Positions 1-12,300 of a stretch of DNA of 64,000 nucleotides are shown here, piece after piece. Source of the DNA: Prostheceraeus crozeri. Lineage: Eukaryota; Platyhelminthes; Polycladida; Euryleptidae. Within the stretch, counting starts at the first letter, position 1; each line of letters starts with the position of its first letter. Position numbers and translations under genes: made by a program. The stretch lies in NCBI GenBank assembly GCA_907163375.1, contig CAJQUW010009328.1:558001-622000 (forward strand), written 5' to 3'. The notes under the pieces were generated by a model. It did no database searches, was not told where the DNA came from, and worked only from the letters and a program-made list of their open reading frames with translations.

Positions 1-235
1 TAGTGAATCATAAAATCATGCCGATGAAAATTGAATTAAAAACTTGAAATTTCAGCCAAGAAAGCGCAATAAGATCTCGAATTTTTCATGAAAGATCCAT
101 TATAATGCAGTCCCTCGATAATCCGCTCAATTATCTGCTTGCTAGCAAATATTCATTCCTTTTGATATCCAGCTTGTTTCATTGCTTTATAGAGTGGCTT
201 CATGTCGGTAATACATAAATTTGCAAAAAGTTAGC
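1..235 (-). repeat. Three-copy repeat family R1, copy 1 (cut by window edge)
   Basis: The reverse complement matches 60500-60760 closely: TGGCTGAAATTTCAAGTTTT, CATCGGCATGATTTTATGAT, GGAATGAATATTTGCTA. It continues beyond position 1. Type unknown. Confidence 0.78.
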
Positions 236-2215
236 TTTTTAAGAACTGCTCAAATATTTTTTTGGATTGCAGGAATGTATTGTCCGCAAAAAACTGATTC
301 TTTTGATATGAAAATTTTCACTGTATGCAGATACTCTACCTACTATATAATTACGCGCCATTGCGGCTCCTGCCTGCCTGCGGCGCGCTTTCTGCTTGCT
401 TTGACTTTATTCGCTTTCTGTTTTGGCCAGCTCCTTTGCATCTTATCCTTGTACCTCTATTACATTCAGCTTTTCATGCAGCGTCGGTTTTTCCATCACG
501 AAACATCTTTCAACGGCATTAATTCGATATTATGTTGTTTTACTGGATTCTTATTCACCGACGGTGACTGCTTAACGTACTTAGCGCTTTGTTCCACAGT
601 CATTTCACTCTCAATCCTGCTCCTTTATGCACATACATGCATTCTCCCAAGCTGCTATCAAACATTATCGCCACGTTCGCCTCTCTTCCTGTACACCAAA
701 GGCTTGCGGATTGCTTTGTGAAGCTGCATGACGTGTTTTTTCTACCTACTCCTGATGATTACTGTGACCAACAGTCTGCACTGCGCTTTTTTCTCTCTGC
801 AAATACACTCACTGAATTGTGCTAGTACTTTGTGAGTCATTAATAAAGATTTTATTACTATATTATGATTAGTATCGTCTTGCATTGTTTGCGACCGTCA
901 GAGTATCATAAAGTAGACTACTCTCCTTCTCCTGTGGTGCTATTAACTTTTCCCGATCTCTTCATCCCCGGAAAATGGATTCATGTATTCGAGAGTCAAA
1001 TTTTATGAAAAGTACGCACCGCATTTGCTCGCACTTTCAGGATGTTGTTGAAAGGACAAAAAAGAATGTCAGTATAGGATTCTTGGTAACAGAGGCCATT
1101 ATTTTGTCCAAGATTTACGTTGTGGAGTCTACTGAAATTTGGGGCTGTTTCACTTGAATAGTTTTCGATCGCTGTGCTTAGCGAGTCACATGAACCGCTG
1201 TTCTACAGCAGGGGTCAGCCAGCCAGGGAATGCAGGAAATCAAATGACCAGAAATGCAAATGATTGGCTCTCCTGCCGAAGAACCTATCGAGATTTGTAG
1301 TGGACAACAAGAATTCGGAGTCGGACATTTTTTCCGAATTCGGGACTTGAATCCTGGCGTGGCAAATTTTTCGACTCTGACTCCGGATGAGACATTTTAT
1401 AAGAATCCGGCAAAAGCACCGACTCACACTCCGACTAGCTGCCATCCTTAAATGTCACCATAACGGCACTTTATAATGCCAATCGAATTATTGACAAATT
1501 GTCATCACTGTTCTTGTGAAAGATGCCTTTTCACGTCAAAAATCCATCAGGTCATTCTTGTCTTCAAAAATGTTCAATAGGATGAATTAAAGTATATCTG
1601 GGGAAATTGCATTGGAAGACATTGGAAGATAGGCCTATTGGCCAATGCATGTGGAAGATCAGATCAAATTGAAAATCCAAACTTGAATGATATCGAAGTC
1701 AAAACGTGAATACCGAGAATTAATACCGACTGCGTAAATTTTTGAGTTTTTATAATATCTTAAGTTCCAAAATTGCGGTTAATCATATTCCAATAATCTA
1801 CAGCATCAAAATGATTAAATTATGCAATTATAAAGATAAATTATGTAAATATCAGATCCAGGTTTGCATCCGCAAACTGGTTTTTTTATACAATATTTTA
1901 TAGTATGTCGGTTACGATTGCATTGCCCACTTTTACATGTTAGTCGATTCTTAGTTGTTCCGCGATCTGTATGTTCATCACAATATGATTATTGCGCTTT
2001 TTACCTGCAGATTCAGGTGAGAGCAGTTCATCAATAAGAGTTTGGATGAACTTTCTCCGACTCATTGTTGTGGTTGAAACACAGGATTTATAGACAATCC
2101 AAGCATTGATCAAAGACATGTCTATGATGCTATAAAATACATGCATAGGCCAGCGTTTGCTAGCAGCTTTGCTGGCTGACTTGACTGAATACGGCCGTGA
2201 CACTTGATCTATACA
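236..2215. other. No gene recognised
   Basis: Pyrimidine-rich stretch 320-800 followed by AATAAA at 842-847, with an ORF of 166 codons (221-721) that has no recognisable domain and biased composition. I see nothing to support a gene. 1201-2215 holds no clear feature. Confidence 0.5.
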
Positions 2216-2490
2216 GGGATGGCCAACCTTTTTGGACCGCCCGCGAGAAAATGAGTCGTGGGCCCCTCGTCAAAAAGTCGTGGGCCACGTGAAAATATGG
2301 GGGCCAACAACTTTTTCGAAAATGGCTTATTTGGAAGTAAAAATGCATGATCATGTCAATTTGCGACCATTCTCTTCAAAAAATGACGTGAAATGTGATC
2401 TCTTAAAGTCGAGGGTTGGCCCCCCAATTTTCACGGTTATCTTTTTGACGGTGGTCGTGGGTCGGCCCTTAAGTTCACATGAGCTCTAAT
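2216..2490 (+). mobile_element. hAT-like GGATGGCCAACC element
   Basis: CAGGGATGGCCAACCTTTTT, GACCGCCCGCGAGAAAATGA and GTCGTGGGCC are followed by reworked copies of the same words (TCGAGGGTTGGCC, GTGGGTCGGCCC). The start has the CAGGGxTGGCCAACC form of hAT-type ends. A related stretch in reverse orientation is at 5083-5215. Confidence 0.5.
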
Positions 2491-3613
2491 TTTGAATAAG
2501 AACGACCCCAGAGTTGTCACACACATTGATCAGCGAATTTGTTGTGATTTCTAAGAAAAACGTATCTCTGATGCTAGTGGACTGGTCCAAAACTGTCATC
2601 GATCGGCTATCTGGCATATCTAGGCAAGTTTTTCCTTGGAATAAATAACCTTAGCTCTCATTTCTCTCAGTGATTTTCGCTACATGATGAATTCAATCGT
2701 GAAATGTTGCGATAAACATTTTTGGTTGCGATACTTTATACATTTGCATGACGCATCGATGGCAATGCAGGTAATTAGCCTACTCAAAATTCTTGACTTA
2801 CCCTGAACTTCATATCATTCTTTATATCATTCTGACCATTATTCTGACTATGCCTGAATTTCAATGCTTGTCAATTTTTTCGTCAATCAAGGTTGCAAGT
2901 TGTATTATTGTTCATTCATTAAATTGTGAATGAATGGAAGAATCCTCAATGAGTGTTGCATAATATCTCGGTCGCTTCAAGCCTGTTATACAGTGAGGGA
3001 GAGAAGGGAGAGAGAATTCTATTAATAGAAGCGCGCTCTGTCCAGTCCAGCCCGATAACAGATAACATTCTCGTGCGCCTTCGATAGCGCAGCGCAATTA
3101 GAAGATCATATTTCAACTCGAGGGTTGAAATAGAGGTCATCGCTTCATTTCACAAAGAGAAATAGCGCGGAATAATCTAGACGTTTCATTTGTGTCTTGT
3201 TCGAGCTGCCTGACTGACACCTGCGGACATCGCTGTGTAAATTGATTGATCTTATTAATGGATTATAAATCAAATTACAATATAGAAAATGCGAGGAATA
3301 TCCTGAGCCGAAAATATTGATAGAACGTATTACTTATCAAACGAAATTCGTATCAGGTAAGTCGAATGAAGTGATGATAGATAAATTTAGTAAATATTAG
3401 CGGTTAACGCGCACTACACATTATACCAATCACTGAATTAACTGAAATATTTACACAGATAACTTTTGAAGTAGATGTGATGTAAAAAGTGTTTCTCTGG
3501 TTATAAATGTTTGACTTTAGGTAAAGCAAGCCAATAATTCACGACCATTCAGATCGAATCGTGCGGACAGACTGACATCGTAAACGAATCGCTTTGTATG
3601 AATACAGTAAATC
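2491..3613. other. No feature seen
   Basis: AT-rich, no ORF with recognisable similarity, no clear repeat. Confidence 0.5.
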
Positions 3614-3792
3614 CAGTCGAAGCTCGTTAATTCGGACACGGACAATTAAGACTTCGGGCAATTAAGATCATACGGCCGCGGCATTTTTTAGTGTATTTGG
3701 CGGCTTATATAAGTTGCTTTTGAATTCAGACTTTCAATAATTAAGAGATAGAAAACCTGGTATTTATGCTCTTAATTATCGAGCTTTGACTG
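3614..3792. mobile_element. Pogo-type MITE, 179 bp
   Basis: Ends CAGTCGAAGCTCGTTAATTC and, inward from the right, CAGTCAAAGCTCGATAATTA are matching inverted repeats of pogo/Tigger type. Flanking TA duplication is not clear. A second right-end sequence (TCGAGCTTTGACTG) occurs at 4088-4101 beyond the neighbouring fold-back. Confidence 0.65.
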
Positions 3793-3850
3793 CAAGATAC
3801 TTTGGACAGCGTTGGCGCTAACTGATGGTTCGCTGCAATGAGATAAAGTC

Positions 3851-4084
3851 AATTCTGGCGACGTAACATTAGACGGGCAAAATCAATCAATACGGCATGT
3901 GAAAACCAATGAAACAGATTAAGTTAACAAAGGACTTTAATTGATTATCTTTAATAAGTAGGAAACACCGTTGTACTTTTATTAAAGATATTCAATTAAA
4001 GTCCTTGTTAAGTTAATCTGTTTCATTGGTTTTTGCATGCCGTATTGATTGATTTTGCCCGTCAAATGTCACGTCGCCAGAATT
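3851..4084. mobile_element. Fold-back element, 105-bp arms
   Basis: Arms 3851-3957 and 3980-4084 are inverted copies at about 95 percent (AATTCTGGCGACGTAACATT against AATTCTGGCGACGTGACATT), around a 22-base spacer. They share CGGGCAAAATCAATCAATAC and AACCAATGAAACAGATTAA. Immediately followed by a pogo-like right end. Confidence 0.82.
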
Positions 4085-4101
4085 GAATCGAGCTTTGACT
4101 G

Positions 4102-5027
4102 TATGTACAAATTCATTTTTATACTGATTCGTGCTATTACTGTCCTGTTTCATCTACCGCTTTATCTCTACTGCGTTGACAGCCATGTTGATATGCATTG
4201 AATTTTCGGAACTTAGCAATGTACAGTCTGCCCTGACGATACGACCTACATGGTCTTGATATAATCCCTTGCTTTACATACAACAGGATTTCGAAGAGCT
4301 TCTCAAATTATCATCAGACATCCAACCGTGTTCTCAGTAGATATTCTGTATCTAACAAATGAAAGGAAAGCGCTGAATTATTTAAGAATTCTCAAATCTT
4401 CGGTTATTGATTAAGCCTATCTCTATAATACAGAGTGGATTACACTACAAACAACCGTGTCCTTTATCAGCTTTAAACTCGAACGTAATAATATCCTCCT
4501 ATGTATAATTGTAATATTTGATATTGGTCGATCGATCAATTTTTCAGTCTGTCTTCGTGAGATTTTATTGCCAACCCAACAACATTTTTAATGAAATCCG
4601 TTTCATATGTTTGGGATAGTATGGCGGCCTATAACACTCCTGATCGCCTCTCTGCAGACAAATATTTCCTTTTTATAATTGCAGGGTTATATGATCATCC
4701 AATTATGCCGTGTGAGTGATATTATCATTTTTTTATAAACATTAACCTAAAATTATGAAGCAACAGCTAAGGAAACAACTTCTAAAGTTGTAATGATGTA
4801 TAGGCTATTTCTAACAATGATATTGCATAATCTTGAGAACCTTCTTTCATATTTCAGACGTCATGGTCTTCAGTCTTCGCGGAACTCGTCACTGCCTCCG
4901 AATGTTTCGGTTCTAATAGAGTGTTAATATTTTTCTATTAGTACATGGAACACTTAGTGGAGTGACACTATCGACCTGCGCGAATAAAAATCTAAGGTAG
5001 GTTCAGTAGTTTTCAGATTTATGCCAC
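4102..5027. other. No feature seen
   Basis: AT-rich sequence without a coding region or repeat that I can identify. Confidence 0.5.
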
Positions 5028-5215
5028 TTGCCACCCTTCTTGCGTTGTACTTTTTAGTAGTACAACGCAAGGGGGGTGGCATTTTTTTTTGGAAAGTCAA
5101 GGGCTGGCCCTCGGCTTTTTGACGACTTTTCGAGGGACTCGCCCTCGTCTTTTAGTTGTGGGCCGGCCCTCGAGGGTCCGCGGACTTATTTTCTCGCGGG
5201 CGGTGGTCATTTTAT
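5028..5215 (-). repeat. Hairpin plus reverse copy of the GGCCAACC element
   Basis: 5028-5082 is a hairpin (TTGCGTTGTACT pairing with AGTACAACGCAA). The following 5083-5215 (GGGCTGGCCCTCGG, GTCCGCGGACTTATTTTCTC, GCGGGCGGTGG) is a reverse-strand relative of 2216-2300. GC-rich compared with neighbours. Confidence 0.5.
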
Positions 5216-6172
5216 TAATGCATAAGTGGAGCCGGTCGGCATCCAACATTAAAAGCGCTACTAATTAAAATCCTGCTTTTCAGGGCTTATTTTAATGCTA
5301 GTTAAGCTTATTCTTCTGTCTCTTGAAATAATTCTCCACTAAATGAAATACATACTCGCCTCACTTCTAAAAATGCGGAAAAATATTTACATTGTAATAT
5401 AGCCTACTACTAAATATACTACTTTAATATATTACTCTCTGTAAGTTGTTTTTTACATCTTTAGATATTAAAATAAAATCCAAATTTCAATTTCTTTCTT
5501 CTTAATCTTATAAGTAGCCTTATCTTGTTTGAATATTCAGAAAAATTGATTGAAATAATGAGTTTATAAAAAAGCTCATAGAAAACCTTAAGCCACCCCT
5601 GATCTTATAGTATATCACCTTACACCCAGAGAGGTAGGAAAGTATTGTGTCCGGCTCTTGTCTTGGATTTCGCGTTTATGGAATGCTCAAAAGTACTTCA
5701 TTCCTCTTGGAATACGAATAAAGGAAAAGTCACAAAAAAACTAGAATCCAGGAGCACCAGGTAAAATGGAGTTAAGCATACAATTTATAATATTCATGCA
5801 AAAGTCACGTTTCAAAGTCAAGAAAGCTCATTTTCAAAACCATTTTCCTGCAATATTTTGTATTTGAGACTCGAAAATTCCATAGCAATAAAGGAATGCA
5901 ACGAAGTAAAGAAAATAGATCGTGATGTCACAAACTTGATTCAAAGTCAGAAAAACTTGGCTGGGAATTGTCATGGATGATGATTTGAAAATAGAATTGA
6001 CATGAGCAGATGGAGCTGTACAAACAGAAATCGCAAACTGAGACAAAGTTATTCCGAAAATTATACATCTGTACACAGTATCAGATCTGATTGATATGTC
6101 GATCAGGATAACTACAAATTTGAAGTAATTGCCGCTATCATCTTAGCAAAAAAGTGGTATAAAGACTAAAGT
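5216..6172. other. 3' flank of ANKAR-like gene
   Basis: Expected to hold the 3' untranslated region (minus strand). The nearest AATAAA on that strand is far off, near 5209-5214, so the polyadenylation site is uncertain. Confidence 0.4.
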
Positions 6173-6398
6173 TCACTTCCGTGCTCGGGGAGCGCCCCAT
6201 GCCGGAACGCTTGGATTGCCACGAGAGTCGATAGCTGGGAGTCCGGTTGATTTAGGTCGGAGACCAGCAGGCGCAGAGACGACGCGATGAGAGCGTCCAG
6301 GAGTGCCTCGTCGGGACATGCCACCCATGCGAGTGACTGAGCGTGTTCCGCCAATGCGAGACGGAGGAACGCTGGGAGGTCCTCCATTCACCTCCAGG
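6173..6398 (-). CDS. ANKAR: ANKAR-like terminal exon, basic low-complexity tail and stop
   Basis: A 226-bp terminal exon after a strong acceptor (CTCTTTCTGTTCACAG). One base completes the split codon; 74 codons and a stop follow. The product starts LEVNGGPPSVPPSRIGG and continues SVTRMGGMSRRGTPGRSH, ending GAPRARK. The tail is basic and rich in Ser, Gly, Pro and Arg, so it is probably disordered. The exon is clearly GC-richer than its surroundings, which marks it as coding. Phase agrees exactly with the exon at 8558. No clear polyadenylation signal was found just downstream. Confidence 0.75.
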
Positions 6399-9300
6399 CT
6401 GTGAACAGAAAGAGATTGCATCAGGTTTTGATTAAGTCGTATTGGCTCGTCACAGGAGGAAATGCTTTTATGTATTTGCATTATTACTGCTCTGAATCAA
6501 GGCAAATTAATCAGGCAGATAGGATGATCTCCTTTAAAGCCATCGGTCGGGATAGTAATATGAAGGAAATGGAGCATTTGGAAGAAAGTGGTCTCCGTGG
6601 CACAGTGGTCCAGTACTTGGCCTAGCGATCTTTCGGTCCAGAGGTCGAGCCCCCAAAATGTCATTGGAAGGCGGCAGGAAGGGCATTCGGACTACAAGTA
6701 CTACAGCGCTCCAGAAAAGTCTGACTATGTCAGCACCGTCCAAGCTCACAGCATGGGGGAGTAGTGACGTTAAAGTCTCTTTATCTTTTTTTCAATAAAA
6801 CGGCCGAAGAAAAATGCGGATGTTTTCTTTCAGTCATAGAGGAGATGACTCTTTGATGCACAACACGTAAGTAAAGTAAAACTCGGGCATCATGAATGAT
6901 TTTAGTCTTAACACTCATTCAGCCGATAGTTTTCTGGCTGACTGTTTATAAGCATTTTTATGTGCTAAGAGACATTGGGTCATTTTCAAATATCAAAGTT
7001 AGGAACCCAAGTATTTGTAAAACATATATATTTTTTGATGTCATAAACCTTTGTATATCTCGGCCAGCTCTTTGGTCATAAAGAACATATTTCACTGGAG
7101 TGGATATCTTGACATCTGATGACGACAATTTCAATCTCAGTATTAGAAAAGCTATCTTCATAAAAAAATCAACCCGAACATTAACAACAAGGAAAAACAA
7201 GAAGCCTTCTCATACTTTTTATATGTGTAAAATTAACCTTGAGTGGGCCTCTGTGGCTCCTGTTTTGTGTAGTCGACTTTATCTTCGATTTCATCGACAA
7301 CACAGAGCAGAGATCATAGAGGCCCACTTGCTTCCTTTCGTTCGAACTCTATGATTTCCATCATTTGTATAGAGATATCATTTCATTTATCTCTCTATGC
7401 TACTCCCCACACATGAATCTTGAATTACAGTATGCCTCCCTGTAAAATCCTTTCTTCTGATGATGATCAAAGAGCTGGTCGAAATATATAAAGGTTATGA
7501 CAACAAAAAATATGTTCTACCTTTTGGCTCCTAACTTTGATATTTAAAGCATTTTTTAGTTAACGATATTCAGGATTCTTTTGCATGATATGGTTTTGGA
7601 TAATGAAATGTAATACAGTACACTAAAACTCGCTTACTTGTACTTGATTGCTTCAACGTCAGCACTCCACCGTACTTAAGGCTTGGACGGTGTTGACAGA
7701 GTCCGACTTTTTGGAACGCTGTGATACTTTTCGCCCGGATGACCTTCCTGCCGACTTCCAACGACACTCTCTGGGTTCGACCTCTAGAACAAAAGGTCAA
7801 GTACTTAGCAATCACTGCCCCCCCCCTTAGCCACTGTGTCATGGCCATTCCACAACACATGAAATCTATATGGTAATCCTGTGCGAATAAATTCATAATT
7901 TTACATGAATCATACATGATGTTGTCAAGTATAGCAGGCACCGATGATGGCAAATCTCCGTATTCTAAGCATGAAAATTTATTGATGAGAGCATCAATGA
8001 CTGATTTACATGAAATATGCACAACATTCGGCTCGAGGAATATGTAGATTTGATGCTCATAGATTTTGTACATTTATCTCCCTTAATCAGTGGAGTAATA
8101 TATACTCATCATGACTAAAGTAAGCTTCTGACGATTGTGTGATCGAGCCCCTAGAATGGAAATTGGAAATCTGTAGGAAGGGCATCCGGACAAATAGTAC
8201 TACAAAGCTCCAGATAAAACCTCACTTTGTTAGCACGTCGTAGCCCCTAGTGGCGTAGTTTTGACATTCATAAAGCACTTCATACAGGGCTGGCAGTGAA
8301 GAATGATTCTTAGGGCGATTACACTCAACTAGAGTAATCGATGTTTTCATTACGTATGGTAATTTGCACAAAGCGATAAACTTTGTCACTCGAAGCCAGA
8401 TGCAAAATTCATCCGGGCCTGACATTTTGGAGTCAATGCGGGCCTGGCTCGGGGCGGCTGAGGGCATACGTCTTTCATTATCTCAAATATAAAGCCGCAA
8501 TACTGACTCATATTGACTAGCTGCATTGTGAATTTTACCAATGATTTCTATACTTACAACATACAAGGAAGACCGACGATTTGAGCACGTTGGAAAGTGT
8601 CCACAAACTCTGGACTGATTCTGGCGTTAGCTCCGATGTTTCCTGTGAGTCGGTCGTAGAGAGTCGGTGTTTCTCGACAGGCCTGTTAAACAGAGCAAAG
8701 ATACATAGACCCAATTATTAGTACAAATGGAGTCAGGGATGGTTGGGAGACAGTCGCATTATTTTAGTTGAAGAAACCAACTTCGCACAATGTATTGAAA
8801 GCAATGTTGTTCGACAGCATGTTTGATACAATGTCTATGTGTGTCAGCGTCCTCTCTAGTATCCGCCGAGACGACAAATGGGATAAGGCAGTGACGAGAA
8901 CTTGGGCCCGTTGGCAATGTTGACTGTATACCAATCATTAAATACTAATCACGAGAATCTATACCAATCATTAATGTAGATTATTTGAGTGAATTTCAAC
9001 AGTTTGAATATTCTAAAACAAACATCGGTTCGGCAAGTTTGTCAATAAACTAAACTAACAGGTCTTATCAAGATATTGACCAAAAACATCGTAAACCAAG
9101 AAATATTCGTGAATTTCGCAAAATGCGCTCAATTCTTGAAAACAAAAGTGAGCGAAACTGCTTTCCTTTCACCACCCCGTGAGGCATCATTCTCTAAAAC
9201 TTTATGATCATGCATTGCTAAACCACAACTACACTGTGTATCATGAACACCATGAAAACACGTAACAAAACAGTGCAATGCTTCGCAAGACAAAGTGAAA

Positions 9301-12300
9301 CATTACAGACAGCAGACTTAAGATATATTTCACATAATACATGTGCGATAATATCCAACAAGTATAGTTGACTTCAGACTGTGCTTTCAGCATGCGCAAA
9401 GCTTAAACCATTACATTGCCTCCAAAAAAGTGAGCTGAATATCAAATCACAAATTATTCAGCTACGTAAAAATTGCACTGTAAGTTCGACATGTTGTAGT
9501 TTTAGTAGTAAGCGACAAGTGCATCGTTTAAAAATTCCATTCCCGTAAAAATGTAGTCACGAAATTCGTTTTCTCTAATTCGCGAAAATTAGCGACGCAA
9601 ACAAGTTCCAGGTTTCCAGGTTCCCGGGAGTCAATCTATGAGCCATCAAACTCAACTGATAATCGTTTAAGCACCCTATCTTCTACACAGACGATAAATT
9701 CTAGCTGCAAACCAAATTTCATTTGGATAGGAATTCCGGTTTGCAAATTAGAGGTCATGGCGTGAGGCCATGCGCACACTCATCGATTTTAGCGGGAGAA
9801 TTATAAATCATACGACATTCCAAGTTACTTGAAAATACAAAGATGGAATAAGTCAGATGAAACACGCAGTGGCCATGGGCATTTATGTGATTTACCTGCA
9901 TCCATGTATATAGCTCTAATTTTATGAATACTAATTAAAAGTCTCATTTTATTATTATTTCAATTGATTTTAGTCACATTCAATATACAGTACATGTACA
10001 TTTCTCTTTACATCAGGCCTGAAACCATGCAACTTTTCTACATTACTGCAAACCATTCTAAATCTTAATAATACACATCAATGCCAACGTTATTAGACTA
10101 TACACTGTACATACCAGTGTATATAGACCTAAAGTGCCTACCAGTGTAAAATAATGAGCATACGTCTTTCTATGATGAATTATTATCTTCACAGCGTCAG
10201 CTTGTGACATGAACATATAAGCAGATTGATGCATTAGTCTGCGTTTACAGTTTAGTATGCACAGTTTGGCACATGTTCAGCGGGAATCACTTGAAGCAGG
10301 TCCTTTTTCTCAGCAATAATATGTTCTGCTTCCTTAAATCAGAATGGAAAATAAGCCGGGATGCCAAAATGTCTGCTTCATCTAAATTTTCACAGATAGA
10401 ACGGTTTTCTGATCACAGAAAGGGATTTCACTATTCACATCTAAGTCTGATATTGAAGAAATGATTTTTGTTCAATAGTCATTTTCGTGGCAGTTAAATT
10501 TTGAATAGTCAGCCCATGTCAATTATTTCACACATTCAAATTGATTTAAAAATAATAGCAGAAATGAAATTCTGAGAATTTTGGTTGATTCATTTCATCA
10601 AATTTCAACAGATGCAACCACGCACTTCGAGAAATTTTGTTTCGGCCAGTTGGACCTCATCAGTCGTAGGCAGGTTCGAACTAACGATGCAGGGGACAGT
10701 GAACAAGCAAGCATGTGCTTTAACCACAAGGCCATTGTACGTGCCATCTGTTGAGAGCGCGAATATGTCAGTAACGCATTGATTTACTGAGGCACATGGA
10801 AGGCGAACTTATTCTGCAATTACTCATTACTTTAAAGCAAGATTTGTGCCCAATCATAGTATGAAGAGAAAACAACGCTAATTTTGACATCCCGGTAACT
10901 ATTTCGCGTCCTCTCTTCAGGAGAAGTACGATCATTGTGATACACAAAATGTATCCAAAAAGACTTAAAACACATCCTACGTTTGCCTTGGCTTAAGCTT
11001 TTTTTCTTTTGTCATGTCTTTGTTACTTTCTATTGTCTTCGGTAAATCTTTTGTGTTTGTAAATGCACTATTGAGATATCGTTGCTCTCTGAAGTTTATC
11101 CGAATGTCATGTCCGCAGTCTATGCCAGTCTGATGAGCTGTATTAAACTTGTCTGTACATTTTGTGTATCACAACGGGCGTACTTCTTCTGAACAGAGGC
11201 TGCGAAATTGCTATCGGAAAATCAAAATTAGCGCTGCTATCTCTTCATATTACTGAATTCCCCTTTCGAAATTGAGGCGCTTCACGTAGGCGCTACTTCA
11301 TTGCTGACGCTCTTCCATTCATGATGGATCAGATTACAAGCAAAGGCATGCCCATAATAATCATGTCTCGTGAGTCACCAGACAACAGCACTTTAATGAA
11401 TGGTGATAAAGAGAATTGCATTGATCTCATCAGCTTACTATCCTTTGAGTGTCAGTAAAATGTGGTAGCAATCAAGTTGCACGTGTAAATGCACCCTTAA
11501 AGGTGTAGTTCTGCCAATTTTGTATTTCGTTTTTATTCGCTCAATCAATGCCAGCCGCATCCCTGATCCCTGTTCCGCACTTGTCCTTATCTTATTCACT
11601 GTCATTGAAGCACAGGAGAGTGGCAAAGTTTCGTGATGACGTCATCTTGGACAACTCTCCAATGAGAGAGAGAGAGTGGCTCAAAATGCATTCAGAATTT
11701 GCGCTGACAATGCTTTGTTGACAGAGGAGTTTATTGACCTGCCTCGACCACGTAGAGCTCTCAAGTGAAGCAGAAATGAGTGACGGAGGCATGTTGCATG
11801 CATCATTCATCAATTGAAATATCGAATTATAGAGATGAATCTGATTCAAAAGATGTGATGATCTCTGCTGTATTATGCAAACCATATTGCCATATTGCTC
11901 AAAAATACACTGTAGCTCGATCGACGTCGTCTTATTTGATGAAGTATTTATGTGAAATTAAAGATATAAGTTGAATTTTTATAAAATATATTGGAATTTT
12001 GGGATGAAGATTCTCATAAATAGGTCTGTCCATGTAAATCACATTTTCAAACATGAAAGCAGACGGACAGCGTTCGAAAATATGGTAAGCATGTTGAAAC
12101 GTCGATTAATTAATGTAAATGCAAGTATATACTGTAGCCTACATATTCATCAGAGGTACATGTGCAACGCGTGCATCATACAAGGAACTTCATTTCCTCA
12201 TCATGACGATTGTTGAGTAAAAGTTAGAATTTCAAGCAGAATGACAGTACTACCGGTATTATTAGTCGAACTCTTTTCTGATAACAATCGCCAAAAGCAA

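Noticed and set aside
221-825. A 166-codon ORF and an overlapping frame followed by AATAAA, looking like a small gene.
   Set aside because: Pyrimidine-rich composition explains the hydrophobic translation; no domain, no signal of codon bias, several overlapping frames equally open.
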